Source: G965212025 sp965237985
GTDB lineage: Bacteria; Pseudomonadota; Gammaproteobacteria; Poriferisulfidales; Oxydemutatoraceae
Assembly (NCBI GenBank): GCA_965237985.1
Contig: OZ250161.1
Coordinates: 992,001 to 1,056,000, forward strand
Direction: 5' to 3'
DNA length: 64,000 nt
A model generated the notes under the pieces. It saw nothing but the letters and a program-made list of their open reading frames with translations. It did no database searches and was not told where the DNA came from. Positions 24,803 to 35,263 of the stretch are shown here, in pieces (position 1 is the stretch's first letter; each line of letters starts with the position of its first letter). A program made the position numbers and the translations under genes.

Positions 24803-27800
24803 TCAGGGGCTGTCCTGTTTGCGATAAGCCCCTTGCAGGATGACGCGCAAAGAAACACCAGGCGCACTTTGACGGTCTTCCAATTCATACCTGCTATCCG
24901 AACCAGCACCATTGATTGGCCGGCCGGCACTCAACACCAAATGGAATGGGAATTGTCCCTCAGCACCATGAGGAAAAGCAAACAAGGGGCGCTGTCCGTC
25001 GACAACGGGACGATCGCTCAAAATTTCTCCATTGGCATTCACAACCAGAGCGCGCAGTCCCTCTGCAGACAAAGCATTGACTGGCAACGTGAATGTCAAC
25101 GCGCCGGGCACGCTAACGTCGCCCACAGTTGTAGATGCCAGCTGATAATTTGCAAGTACAGGATAGGGGATGCCTTCTCCCCAAATCAGAACCTCGCCAC
25201 CCGACAAAACCCCGGCACTGCGCTCTCCCCCTGCTGCGATCATCGTAAAGCCTTCCTCATCTGAGTACACAACTTTTACCGGCCCAGGTCTCGTCAGTCG
25301 ACGTCCATCACCCAATTGGCCCTGCTCATTTGCACCCCAGCACCAAGTGTCTCCCGCCGTTGTCAAAGAACAGGTGTGCGCCGCACCAGCAACCACTTGT
25401 ATGGCTTGCACCTTTCCTGTCTCTGTCGGAAATACCACTACAGCAGGAATCAAGGGGCCCTGAGTTGCAAAATCACGCGGTAAATCTCCACGTACATCAC
25501 TTCCCCAGCAAAGAATCTGATTCCCTGAAGTCAGGGCGCAGGCATGGTCCCCACCGGAAGTGATGTCCTTTACTTCCCGGGCAATCGTCACTGTAACCGA
25601 CGAAAAAAGCACCTCGGAGGATGTCGAAGCAAAAGTTCCCCAACAATATACACTCCCCACCAAAGACAGGGCACAACTATGCGAATCACCCGCAGACACA
25701 GACGTAAAAGACATCATCTGAGGCAATGTCGGGGAAAAGTTTTGAGTATCCGAGTTCGAAAGCAGGTCACCCAACTGCCCCAGGTCGTTACTTCCCCAGC
25801 AATGGATACGCCCGCTTACCCCCAGCGCGCAGCCGTGGTTTCTTCCCAGAGCTACGTCCACCGCACGCTCAGGCAAGGCGATGGTGGTGGATTCGAGCGC
25901 GTTTCCGGCTGGCCTGATACGCCCCTGACACTGTATTTCTCCGTTACCCAGGAGCAGACAGTTGTGCCCCCCTCCAGCCACGACCGACACGATAGGCGTA
26001 GACTGACTTTCCACGAACTCTGATTGAACCAGCGCCGGCAGAAACTGAGCACCAAGGTCGGCAATTTGTCGGAATTCATTCGCGCCGGAACAATAAGCCC
26101 GCGCTGTACTGTGTTGGACGCAAAAGTGCGTGCGTCCCGCATCCACTGCCAGCGTTTGTCTGGCAGTCGCGTCACGGCCGACAGTAATCGCCGGCAAAAG
26201 CCTGGCGGTCAGTGCGTAGTCGCTGTCTTTGTCTCCCGGCCGTATAGACAACAGATGGCTGCTCCTAAACGGCACCTCCATGCTGTGCACCCAGTAGCTT
26301 TTGTTGACAGAAATATCACTTCCCTTGTCCAGAGTAACAGTGAACGTTGTCTCCCGATGGCTTGAAATCAAGTGCAACAACATGGTGCCGGTGGTTGCTT
26401 CTGGGGATACGCTTTTGTCTCGGGATGCATACTCCCCTGCCATGATTTCCTCAAGCGTGACCGTTGCCGTATCGACTCGTAAAATGAAATAGCGATCTTC
26501 ACTCAGTCCCGTCCGCGTCTCATTCACTTTCGGAGGAGTTGCCAAGGTATAAACCCGGAGCGCCTGGACACAGTCCCGTTGCGGTTCTTCGCCCACGCAA
26601 TACCAGATATATTCAGGATCTGCTTGATTTCCGACTGCTGAGAGTTCAATGCTGTACTCAAGCACTACCTCAGCGACTGTAGCAGTTGATTTTATTTTAG
26701 CGGACCGCAAGGGGGAAGAGGCGATGGTTGCTCTGCTCGTCGCCAAGTACACAGTAACCGTAGTGTCTATCTTGGGCCCTGCTACCACTACCCGGTCACG
26801 AATGGAAGAGGGGACATCGCCAACAATGATTGACGAGAGCTCGTGGGTCAGGCGGACTTGATTTTCGCCGCTGAGCTCCAGTTTCGCGCCAGCAAAATAT
26901 CGCCCGCCGACCAGACTAAGCCGCAAAGGCTCCGAATCAAAAAATATTCTATCCAGGCCCTGGGAGGCGGGTGACCCCGGCAAAGTAAACTTCAGGTCTT
27001 CGGAAGTGCTTCCCGCCGGCCAATTCACATCCTCGCTTGATACAGGCACACCGGCTCCTGCGACTGCTTCGAGTGTAAACAGGCGTGAGGATTGCTGTAC
27101 CACCGCCTCCGGAATACTTGCACGGATTGTGAGCGAAAAACCGCGCGCCCGGTCATCCACGGAAAGTGCTGCCAGCTCGTAGCCCGCTTTTCTCAGCGGC
27201 CTGGCCTCTCCCCAAAGCAAATAATTTCCATCACTCAGGGTCGCCAGACTCAGCCGCCCCCCTGCCGCTATTCCCACGACCATCTCCGGCAGAGATTCCA
27301 CAAGCGTCGGGAAAAGAGAAATCGTCATTCCTGCACTCGCCGTCTCTCCGAAAATGTTGCCACCCCAGCACCAGACATCTCCGTTGTCCAATAAGGTGCA
27401 GGTATGCAACTCACCGGCGGCGATTGCAAGCGCATCTTCCGGCAAGGGAACCCGACTGGGAAAAGGACTGTCGCTTAACACCCCGGTACCGAGCTGCCCG
27501 GCACTGCCATCGCCCCAACACCAAACCCCGCGGTCATTTGCCAGGGCACAGGTGTGATTCGACCCGGCGGCAATCTGTTCAACCCGTAATTCGCCAAACC
27601 CCACGCGCACTGGAACCACACTGAGGCGAAAAACCGGATGGGCGTTTTCTGCGCTGACCACAGCATTCCCCAATTGCTGCTCCATATTGCTTCCCCAGCA
27701 ATACAACTCTCCATCAAGCATAAGCGCACAACTGTGGGATGACCCGGCGGCAAGGCCGACAACAGGCTGGTCATCCCGAAGCTGTACCCGAACGGGTGTG

Positions 27801-30556
27801 CTGAAAACGGTCGTTCCACCACTGAGCTCCCCATAATTTCCCCTTCCCCAGCACCAGACGCTGCCGTCACTGATCAAAGCACAACTATGCGCCGTGCCTG
27901 CCACTACTTCTATCGCCCGTCGATCCCCAAGCGACACCGGGACGAATTCTGCCAGCGGCGTGGTCTGCAAAGGCTGGGCAAGTTGCCCGGAACGATTATC
28001 CCCTCGACATTGAATACCCCCATCGCCACCCAGAATACACATGTAATCTTCGCCAAGCGCCGTGGCCACAACCTCTGTGGAATCCATGACCGGAATCAGC
28101 CCGGAGAAATACGAGACCCGCCTGGAACTGATTTGGCGGCTTTGATTGCTGCCGGCACAGTTCACCTGCTCCGACTCCAGAACACACCAACTAGTGTAGG
28201 GCGATTTTTTACCGGCTGCTGTCAATGGCAAAAGACGAACTGAAAAAGCATAGTGCTCATTCCCAACAACAGGCTTGACTGCAAAGTAGTAATCAACGCT
28301 CTCGTGATCAAGGCGCAGAATTTGATTGCTCTTTACCGGCAAGTTGTTTGTGCCGGACTTCAGAGTGGATTGAAGCCCAGCTGTGCCGATCAGGTGGATT
28401 TGTAACGTTGAACCCGTTGCGGGCAGCTGATCGGTGCTGCTAACCAACTCCAACTTGTACTCCGCAACAGTGATTTCCCGTATCACAACCGGCCCGCGAC
28501 TGGCTTTTAGATGAAAATATCTGTCCCCTTGCAAAGCCGTCAATATGCTCAAAGTTCCGGCATCCTCCAAATAAGGAAGATCCGTCACGATCCGGACTTT
28601 CATATTTTCATCGTGCACAGTCACAAAAAGCGTGTACCCCACACCGGTTTCAGGCAAAATGGTGGTCAACACATTTTCGCCGGCGGCAAAACGGAGATTG
28701 TGCTCAAAAATTACATCGCCCCCGGTGCTTACCGCATAAAGAAACACCGAATCCGGTTTCGGTTCGCTTTCCGACAAAAGCGAAAACACACTGTGCCCTT
28801 CCTGCTCTATCTGCAAAGAGTTGCCTGACTGGTACTGCAGGCGTTCTGGCCGAAAATTCTCTTCGCCCCACTTAAGCCACTGTCTGCTTTCTGCGGAAAG
28901 ACCGGCAGAAGAAAAACCCCCGGCAGCTATTTTCAAAAACCGGTACGGAGAACCATCGGATTTCAACACTCTCAAAGGGTTGGCAGATGCCGCAATGTCA
29001 ATATCACTGTTCGGGGATTGCTCTTCACCTGTTGAAGGCGGTCGGCAATAATAGCCCCCACCATCATCAGGATCCTGCGAAGCTGTTACGGCGCAAGCTG
29101 GATTTTCCGGCGCAGGAAATTGAACCACCGTAGTTTCAATCTCATTTTCATTCAATGGCAACTGAATTTCTTGCATACCTGCAGTTGTAGTACACGTGGT
29201 TTCAGAAGACCCTCTGTCACAGCTAAATCCGGCATCACTGAGACCTGACAACCGGTCATCAGCAACCCCGAAACAACGCTCTTGATCCGCAAGCGTTGTT
29301 TCGGGGTTGCTCGACGGGCAAGACAAATCGCACTTTTTCACCAATGCGCATGAGGAAAAATTATCCGCGGGAAACTGGGTAATCGTGGTGCCTCGCGGGA
29401 GTTCTAAAGTTACTGTCTCCGTAGTACCGCGCATACAGAAGACAACCGTTGTTTCGTCGACCCTGGTACAGGAATAATCACTTGCACCAGCTTCACCGGG
29501 CGGCACTGGCGTCTGAGCTGGAGTGGAAACTCGCGAAGCATCCGCAGGGTCCAAACCCAATTGGCTGGCGATGCCATAACCCCAACAACGCATTTCGCCG
29601 TCAGACAACAGCATACAGGCGTGCAGGCTGCCCAGCACAATGTCAACAATCGTCGTACCTTCGGGTAAATCCAACTGAACAGCTACTGGATTCGTGCTGC
29701 TTTCACGTTTGCCATAGCCCAGCTGCCCATAGTCCCCGTTCCCCCAACAATGCACCGCAAGACCACTAGCCTGGCGGGCACAACTGAAGTTGTAACCAGC
29801 ATCAACCTGGCCCACACCGCCCAGGTGGCCCACACCGCCCAGGCCAACCACCGACAGCGGCCGGGTGCTGCGAATTTGACCGGAACCAAGCTGTCCCTCA
29901 TGGCCATTCCCCCAGCAAGCAACGCTTTGGTTTTCAAAAACCACGCAGGCGTGATGTCCACCCAGACCGAGGCCAGTGGCAATCTCCACTCCATCAGGGA
30001 AAGGAACGGGTTGAGGGACCGTGTTGGTTTCTCTCTCCCGCTCTCCAACCTGCCCGAAAATACCGTAACCCCAACACTGAATTTCCTTGCCCTCTTCGGC
30101 AATGGCGCACGCGTGATCCCGACCCGCGTCCAAGTCTGTAAACAGTTCCGCCTCAGGCGTGCGCAACACATGTGGCAGCGAACGCGAGTCGACTGTCCCG
30201 GTTCCCAGCTGCCCATAGTAGCCATCCCCCCAACACCAGATACTGCCGTTCTCCAGCAGCACGCAAAAATTGCGCTCCCCGGCAACGACTTTTTTAACAG
30301 CACTGTGCGCAAAACTGGCGGTTTCTACCAAACCTGGAATATAACCGGCCGGCAGATTTGAGACTTGTCCGGCGCTGTTTTCACCGGCGCAAAAAATCTT
30401 TGATTCCTGCCAAACACAGTAATGGTTAACAGGCATCAGCTTTCCGAAGCTTAGATTTTCATAAGTGGACGGAGCACCGACAACTGTGCCCGCAAGGATA
30501 CACAGGACCAAAACAAGAATTCGACGCGCGAAAACAGGAGCACCTTTATGCGCCAT
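24803..30556 (-). CDS. Giant secreted protein with three RCC1 beta-propellers
   Basis: The 1917-residue protein starts with a signal peptide (MAHKGAPVFARRILVLVLCI...VVGA). I chose the ATG at 30556, with AGGTG upstream, because the extra 37 residues of the longer frame hide the signal. Three blocks of RCC1 blades lie at about 40-405, 784-1122 and 1475-1795. Each blade reads like CALISDGSVWCWGRGNYGQL, with a Cys pair around the WCWG core. RCC1 propellers are protein-interaction modules in eukaryotes, and bacterial secreted forms are mostly uncharacterised. A Cys-rich linker (about 405-540) and beta-sandwich-like linkers separate the propellers. The many Cys imply disulphides and an exported location. 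It is followed upstream by the Pal-like gene on the other side. Its role, perhaps surface or host interaction, is unknown. Confidence 0.85.
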   Translation of the reverse strand: MAHKGAPVFARRILVLVLCILAGTVVGAPSTYENLSFGKLMPVNHYCVWQESKIFCAGENSAGQVSNLPAGYIPGLVETASFAHSAVKKVVAGERNFCVLLENGSIWCWGDGYYGQLGTGTVDSRSLPHVLRTPEAELFTDLDAGRDHACAIAEEGKEIQCWGYGIFGQVGERERETNTVPQPVPFPDGVEIATGLGLGGHHACVVFENQSVACWGNGHEGQLGSGQIRSTRPLSVVGLGGVGHLGGVGQVDAGYNFSCARQASGLAVHCWGNGDYGQLGYGKRESSTNPVAVQLDLPEGTTIVDIVLGSLHACMLLSDGEMRCWGYGIASQLGLDPADASRVSTPAQTPVPPGEAGASDYSCTRVDETTVVFCMRGTTETVTLELPRGTTITQFPADNFSSCALVKKCDLSCPSSNPETTLADQERCFGVADDRLSGLSDAGFSCDRGSSETTCTTTAGMQEIQLPLNENEIETTVVQFPAPENPACAVTASQDPDDGGGYYCRPPSTGEEQSPNSDIDIAASANPLRVLKSDGSPYRFLKIAAGGFSSAGLSAESRQWLKWGEENFRPERLQYQSGNSLQIEQEGHSVFSLLSESEPKPDSVFLYAVSTGGDVIFEHNLRFAAGENVLTTILPETGVGYTLFVTVHDENMKVRIVTDLPYLEDAGTLSILTALQGDRYFHLKASRGPVVIREITVAEYKLELVSSTDQLPATGSTLQIHLIGTAGLQSTLKSGTNNLPVKSNQILRLDHESVDYYFAVKPVVGNEHYAFSVRLLPLTAAGKKSPYTSWCVLESEQVNCAGSNQSRQISSRRVSYFSGLIPVMDSTEVVATALGEDYMCILGGDGGIQCRGDNRSGQLAQPLQTTPLAEFVPVSLGDRRAIEVVAGTAHSCALISDGSVWCWGRGNYGELSGGTTVFSTPVRVQLRDDQPVVGLAAGSSHSCALMLDGELYCWGSNMEQQLGNAVVSAENAHPVFRLSVVPVRVGFGELRVEQIAAGSNHTCALANDRGVWCWGDGSAGQLGTGVLSDSPFPSRVPLPEDALAIAAGELHTCTLLDNGDVWCWGGNIFGETASAGMTISLFPTLVESLPEMVVGIAAGGRLSLATLSDGNYLLWGEARPLRKAGYELAALSVDDRARGFSLTIRASIPEAVVQQSSRLFTLEAVAGAGVPVSSEDVNWPAGSTSEDLKFTLPGSPASQGLDRIFFDSEPLRLSLVGGRYFAGAKLELSGENQVRLTHELSSIIVGDVPSSIRDRVVVAGPKIDTTVTVYLATSRATIASSPLRSAKIKSTATVAEVVLEYSIELSAVGNQADPEYIWYCVGEEPQRDCVQALRVYTLATPPKVNETRTGLSEDRYFILRVDTATVTLEEIMAGEYASRDKSVSPEATTGTMLLHLISSHRETTFTVTLDKGSDISVNKSYWVHSMEVPFRSSHLLSIRPGDKDSDYALTARLLPAITVGRDATARQTLAVDAGRTHFCVQHSTARAYCSGANEFRQIADLGAQFLPALVQSEFVESQSTPIVSVVAGGGHNCLLLGNGEIQCQGRIRPAGNALESTTIALPERAVDVALGRNHGCALGVSGRIHCWGSNDLGQLGDLLSNSDTQNFSPTLPQMMSFTSVSAGDSHSCALSLVGSVYCWGTFASTSSEVLFSSVTVTIAREVKDITSGGDHACALTSGNQILCWGSDVRGDLPRDFATQGPLIPAVVVFPTETGKVQAIQVVAGAAHTCSLTTAGDTWCWGANEQGQLGDGRRLTRPGPVKVVYSDEEGFTMIAAGGERSAGVLSGGEVLIWGEGIPYPVLANYQLASTTVGDVSVPGALTFTLPVNALSAEGLRALVVNANGEILSDRPVVDGQRPLFAFPHGAEGQFPFHLVLSAGRPINGAGSDSRYELEDRQSAPGVSLRVILQGAYRKQDSP

Positions 30557-30708
30557 ACCAAAACACCTCGTCCCTACATTTTTCCTGGTGCAACTCCACC
30601 CCCCACTCTCCCTCCGGACAAGGGACTCTCTTGAAGACCGGAGCACAACCACTACGCCACCGACCACATACAGGCACTCCCGGAATGGTTCCGGGCCCGA
30701 TAAATCCG

Positions 30709-31329
30709 TCAGTTATACGTCAGTACCACACACCGGTTCAAAGAACTGACAGCTTCACCGGCACCGGGTACAACCGGACGCTCTTTACCGTAACTAACTA
30801 CCGAAAGCTGGCCGCGTGGCGCACCTAGACCAATTATCAGGTTTTCAACCTCGCTCGCCCTGCGCAAACCGAGTTCGTAGTTATACTGCCGAGAAGCAAC
30901 TCCGTCTGTATGGCCGGCAATGTTTAAAACCGCAGACGGATTCACGCGCAAGTACTCAGCATGCCTTTGCAACTCGCCAATATAGGAAGCCGGCACGGTG
31001 AACTTCTTGTAGTCAAAATAGACTGTGGTGGCGGCAGGCACCGCATCCTGCGTCATGCCGAGGCTGCTGTCCGGACCATCCCCGTAGTCGTCAATATCCA
31101 AAACTTCTTCTTCCACTACCACTTCCACTACGTTGCCGTCTTCATCCACATAAATTACATCTTCTTCCGTGTAAATCACTTCCTCGTCCGGGATATCCAT
31201 TTCCTCTTCGGAAAAATATTCCTCCTCGTACTCTTCATCACCGGACATGTCCCAGTCAAACAGGGTGGAACACGCTGATACACTTGCCGTCAAAACAAAA
31301 ATAAAAAGCAGTCTGTAAATTCCCGACAT
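30709..31329 (-). CDS. Pal-like OmpA-family lipoprotein
   Basis: This outer-membrane lipoprotein has a signal peptide with lipobox (TASVSACS), a very acidic middle (runs of EE and DE, about residues 28-90) and a C-terminal OmpA/Pal domain. That domain reads TTVYFDYKKFTVPASY, then ILNIAGHTDGVASRQYNYELGLRRA, and ends with the peptidoglycan-binding pattern VVSYGKERPVVPG and NRCVVLTY. The domain anchors the outer membrane to peptidoglycan. Length is 206 residues. The acidic insert is unusual for Pal (about 170 residues). No tolB neighbour is present, so I do not call it pal. The ATG at 31329 follows GGAG. Confidence 0.85.
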   Translation of the reverse strand: MSGIYRLLFIFVLTASVSACSTLFDWDMSGDEEYEEEYFSEEEMDIPDEEVIYTEEDVIYVDEDGNVVEVVVEEEVLDIDDYGDGPDSSLGMTQDAVPAATTVYFDYKKFTVPASYIGELQRHAEYLRVNPSAVLNIAGHTDGVASRQYNYELGLRRASEVENLIIGLGAPRGQLSVVSYGKERPVVPGAGEAVSSLNRCVVLTYN

Positions 31330-31485
31330 GTCCAAACTCCGCAGTAAATCGGTTAAACCCTCATATGTATTTGGGAAGGCCTGTAATCACACCTCGTCGC
31401 GTATTGCACCACGAATTAGAGAAAAACGCAAACTGCCACAGTCTGCAAAAACTTCAAAAAACCGGGCTGTACCGTTACGCGTATT

Positions 31486-34071
31486 TCAGTCGCTACGTCC
31501 GAGCAATGTAAAATTTTCAGCTTCGTCACACCCTACTTCTATGACCTGTCCCGGCATGAACGCCCCGCTGAGCAATTTTTCCGAAAGGAGATTTTCAAGA
31601 TCATTATGGATCACTCTGCGCAGGGACCTGGCTCCGTATCGCGGGTCATATCCCCTGTCGGCAAGCAGTTCAACCACTCTATCCTCCACTTCAAGCGACA
31701 GGTCCTGTTCCTGCAAACGTTCGTTCAATCGGGCGATTTGCAAAGCACAGATTTTGCGAATATCAGCCCTGCTCAGGGCATGAAAAACCAGCATTTCATC
31801 AATCCGGTTCACAAACTCAGGACGGAAAAAAGCGCGCGCCCGGTCTATAACCGCTTCTTTCATGGCTTGATATTCGTGTCCGGCAGCAAATTCACCGATC
31901 AGTTCACTTCCTAAATTCGAGGTCATCACAATGACAGAATTTCGGAAATCTACCGTTTTCCCCAATCCATCAGTCAACCTGCCGTCATCCAGAACCTGCA
32001 ACAGAACATTGAAAACGTCGGCATGCGCTTTCTCCACCTCGTCCAGAAGGACAACTGAATATGGCCGAGAGCGTACAGCTTCCGTAAGATAGCCCCCCTG
32101 CTCATAGCCCACGTAACCAGGTGGGGCTCCAATCATGCGCGCCACCGAATGCCTCTCCGAAAACTCGGACATATCGATGCGCACCATCGCGCTTTCGGTA
32201 TCAAACAGGAAAGTCGCAAGTGCCTTGCATAATTCTGTTTTCCCAACGCCGGTCGGTCCCAGAAAAAGAAAAGATCCGTTCGGTTTGCGGGAATCTGATA
32301 ATCCGGCGCGGGCCCTCCGTATCGCATTTGAAACCGCCTTGACAGGTTCGGCCTGGCCGATGACACGTTCCTGCAACGCGCTTTCCATTGTCAGTAATTT
32401 CTTTTTTTCTCCCTGCAGCATTTTGTGCACGGGGATGCCGGTCCAGTGTGCAACGACACTGGCGATTTCAGCCTCGCCAACGCTACTCCTGATCATGGCG
32501 TCTGGATTGCCATTCGGCACGGAAGAACTGACCAGCCGCTTTTCCAGTTCGGGTATCCGTCCGTATTGCAGTTCGGACATTTTCGCCAGATTGCCTTCAC
32601 GCCGTACCTTTTCAAACTCTATGTGCGCCTGTTCCAACTGTTCCTTCAGTTGTGCCGCTCCCTGCATCACGGCTTTTTCTGCATGCCACACTTCTTCCAG
32701 GTCTGCATAACTTTTTTCAAGCTGCCCTATTCCTGTTTCCAGGTCCGCAAGCCGCTGTCGCGAAGCCTCATCTTTTTCTTTACGCAACGCTTCCCGTTCG
32801 ATTTTCATTTGGACGAGTCGCCGCTCAAGCCTGTCAAGCCGCTCCGGCTTGGAATCCATCTCAACACGAATACTCGATGCCGCTTCATCAATGAGATCAA
32901 TCGCACTGTCTGGCAAGCGTCGGTCGGTAATATAGCGTTGCGACAAACGAACCGACGCAATAATCGCCGGATCCGTGATTTCCACCCCGTGGTGAACTTC
33001 GTAACGTTCTTTGAGCCCGCGCAAAATTGAAATGGTGTCCTCTTGCGAAGGCTCGACCACCAGCACCTTTTGAAATCGCCGCTCCAACGCCGCGTCTTTT
33101 TCAATGTGCTGACGATATTCATCTCTCGTCGTAGCCCCCAGGCAATGGAGCTCACCACGAGCCAGTGCCGGTTTGAGCATATTCCCGGCATCCATGGCAC
33201 CTTCGGTTTTTCCGGCACCCACCATGGTGTGGATTTCATCTATGAACAGCACCACGTTACCGGCCTCCTGCTCCAATTCTTTCAACACCTCTTTCAGCCG
33301 CTCCTCAAACTCTCCACGATATTTAGCGCCGGCAATCAACGCCCCCATATCCAAAGACAACAGCCGCTTTCCAACCAGTCCTTCCGGAACTTCACGATTC
33401 ACGATGCGCTGTGCCAAGCCTTCAACGATCGCAGTTTTCCCGACGCCAGGATCTCCGATCAGGACCGGGTTGTTTTTGGTGCGCCTTTGCAAAACCTGCA
33501 CCACTCGCCGCACCTCGTCGTCGCGACCGATCACTGGGTCCAATTTTCCTTTGGCAGCCAGTTCAGTCAGATCAATGGTGTATTTTTTTAGTGCCTGCCG
33601 CTGATCTTCAGCTTGAACGGTGTCGATCTGTCCACCTTTACGAAGCGTATCGATCGCTTTTACCAGGGCGTCTTCTTTCAAGCCCACAGCGGACAACAGT
33701 GCCGCTTCGCGACCACCAAGCTGCAACACGGCCAAAAGAAACATTTCGCTGGAAATGAATCGGTCTCCACGTTTTTGTGCGAGCTGCTCGGAATGATTCA
33801 GAACTCTCGTCAGTTGTGCCGATACGTGAACTTCTCCCAGCTGTCCTTTGACCTTGTGGAAGTCGTCAAGTGCCCGGGCACTGTTCATTTGCAGCTTTCC
33901 TAAATCACCACCAGCCTGTTGCACAAGTTGTGACACAAAGGACCGGTCGTCCTCAAGGAAGGCATGCAAAACATGCAATGGTTCAATGAACTGATGGTCG
34001 CGAGCAAGGGCAATGGATTGCGCCTTGCCCAGTGCCTGTGAAAGTTTTGCGGTGACGCGCTCGGGGCTCAT
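31486..34071 (-). CDS. clpB: Disaggregase ClpB
   Basis: ClpB is the hexameric AAA+ chaperone that dissolves protein aggregates with DnaK. The 861-residue protein has the N-domain, Walker A of ring 1 (GDPGVGKTAIVEG), Walker B (VVLFIDEIHTMVG), the long coiled-coil M domain (about 400-530), Walker A of ring 2 (GPTGVGKTELCK) and GYVGYEQGG pore loop, plus the sensor-2 C-terminus. Length and motifs are normal. It lies 56 bp downstream of pgeF, an arrangement common in gammaproteobacteria. Confidence 0.97.
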   Translation of the reverse strand: MSPERVTAKLSQALGKAQSIALARDHQFIEPLHVLHAFLEDDRSFVSQLVQQAGGDLGKLQMNSARALDDFHKVKGQLGEVHVSAQLTRVLNHSEQLAQKRGDRFISSEMFLLAVLQLGGREAALLSAVGLKEDALVKAIDTLRKGGQIDTVQAEDQRQALKKYTIDLTELAAKGKLDPVIGRDDEVRRVVQVLQRRTKNNPVLIGDPGVGKTAIVEGLAQRIVNREVPEGLVGKRLLSLDMGALIAGAKYRGEFEERLKEVLKELEQEAGNVVLFIDEIHTMVGAGKTEGAMDAGNMLKPALARGELHCLGATTRDEYRQHIEKDAALERRFQKVLVVEPSQEDTISILRGLKERYEVHHGVEITDPAIIASVRLSQRYITDRRLPDSAIDLIDEAASSIRVEMDSKPERLDRLERRLVQMKIEREALRKEKDEASRQRLADLETGIGQLEKSYADLEEVWHAEKAVMQGAAQLKEQLEQAHIEFEKVRREGNLAKMSELQYGRIPELEKRLVSSSVPNGNPDAMIRSSVGEAEIASVVAHWTGIPVHKMLQGEKKKLLTMESALQERVIGQAEPVKAVSNAIRRARAGLSDSRKPNGSFLFLGPTGVGKTELCKALATFLFDTESAMVRIDMSEFSERHSVARMIGAPPGYVGYEQGGYLTEAVRSRPYSVVLLDEVEKAHADVFNVLLQVLDDGRLTDGLGKTVDFRNSVIVMTSNLGSELIGEFAAGHEYQAMKEAVIDRARAFFRPEFVNRIDEMLVFHALSRADIRKICALQIARLNERLQEQDLSLEVEDRVVELLADRGYDPRYGARSLRRVIHNDLENLLSEKLLSGAFMPGQVIEVGCDEAENFTLLGRSD

Positions 34072-34127
34072 ACTGCGTTTGTCACTATGACTGAAACCGG
34101 AGGTTTTTCAACCAGGCTTTGCGAAGC

Positions 34128-34877
34128 TCAAACAAACCACGCCACCGTTGCCATACGCCCGCACTGCCCGTCGCGCCGGTGAGAAAAAAATCGCTCCGCA
34201 TCCGTGTGAGTGCATCGGTCTCCCCCATAAATGCTGTTGACGCCGACACGAATCAGCCGGTTCCGGACAAGCAAGGGAAGATTTGCAAGCCATGCTCCGG
34301 TATTGTTTGGCAGAAACGCCAGTGCATCGTCCTCGTTTGCATCCACGAAAACAGAACGCACATCATCCCCAACTTCGTACGCACGTGGCCCGATAGTCGG
34401 GCCTATCCACGCCAGCACCCCACCCGGGAGCACACCAAGTGCCTGCACCGTCGCTTCCAGTATGCCAGCAGCAAGACCACGCCACCCTGCGTGGGCGACC
34501 GCAACCGAGGTACCGGTTTGGGCGCACAAAACCACTGGGGAACAGTCCGCCGTAAGCACCGCGCATGCCTGACCCGGCTTGAAGCTGACGCTCGCGTCTC
34601 CCGACGGCATCCGAGAAGAGTCCTGGCCGACCATGACGACTTTGTTGCCGTGTTCCTGTTTCAACCACCGAGGTTCGGCAGACAAATTCAAGGTCTGTCC
34701 CAATAATCGCCGATTATGCAGCACGATTTTCCACTCGACCCCGGGGACTGAACCCAAACTAAAACCGTCACGATCACCGTCGCTGTTGCCGATTTCACGG
34801 GTGGTCGTACAGGCATAAACATTTCCGGGCGCCGGCCAGTCTGGACGTATGAATTCAAGATTGTCTGTTCTCTTCAT
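34128..34877 (-). CDS. pgeF: Peptidoglycan editing factor PgeF / laccase-domain purine nucleoside phosphorylase
   Basis: YfiH/PgeF-family proteins have a copper/zinc-binding laccase-like domain. They have been assigned roles in removing mis-incorporated residues from peptidoglycan precursors and in purine nucleoside metabolism. The 249-residue protein shows the family core LKQEHGNKVV, VLTADCSPVVL, VAHAGWRGLAAG, IGPTIGPRAYEVG and the C-terminal GGDRCTHTDAERFFSHRRDGQCGRMATV. The family usually has ADCLP where this protein has ADCSP. It is probably co-transcribed with clpB. The usual partner rluD is missing upstream. Confidence 0.9.
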   Translation of the reverse strand: MKRTDNLEFIRPDWPAPGNVYACTTTREIGNSDGDRDGFSLGSVPGVEWKIVLHNRRLLGQTLNLSAEPRWLKQEHGNKVVMVGQDSSRMPSGDASVSFKPGQACAVLTADCSPVVLCAQTGTSVAVAHAGWRGLAAGILEATVQALGVLPGGVLAWIGPTIGPRAYEVGDDVRSVFVDANEDDALAFLPNNTGAWLANLPLLVRNRLIRVGVNSIYGGDRCTHTDAERFFSHRRDGQCGRMATVAWFV

Positions 34878-34930
34878 GAAGACATCAGTTAGCCGAAAAC
34901 ATTCCGGTTCGCTAAAAATCCGTCTGAATT

Positions 34931-35018
34931 ATATCCCGCACATGCACAGGAACAATATTTATCAAATCGTACAGCGCGCGCAGCGGTTTTTTATATCCCG
35001 CACACTACGCAGGAACAA
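34931..35018 (+). repeat. Direct repeat pair, 62-bp spacing
   Basis: ATATCCCGCACATGCACAGG occurs at 34931. A diverged copy (ATATCCCGCACACTACGCAGG) starts at 34993, and both are followed by AACAAT. The 62-bp spacing equals the repeat-spacer period of the nearby CRISPR arrays, but the repeat sequence is different. Confidence 0.6.
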
Positions 35019-35263
35019 TCCATAGTGGATGGGGTTTTTCTTCAGAAGAAAAGCAAAGGTTGCCATTGCCGTCACGGAAAAAGCGGGGTGCCTGCATCAC
35101 CGGCCTGCCATCAAGACATTCAGCATCAAAAAACAAAAAACGGGCACCTGTCCTGACATTTTCAGGTCCCCGTTTGGCAAAAAAAGCAGTGCCCCCACCA
35201 TTCTGTCTACCCAAGGCCGAGATCTTTCGAACGAAAATCCGGCAAGGAAACATCGCAAAATTG

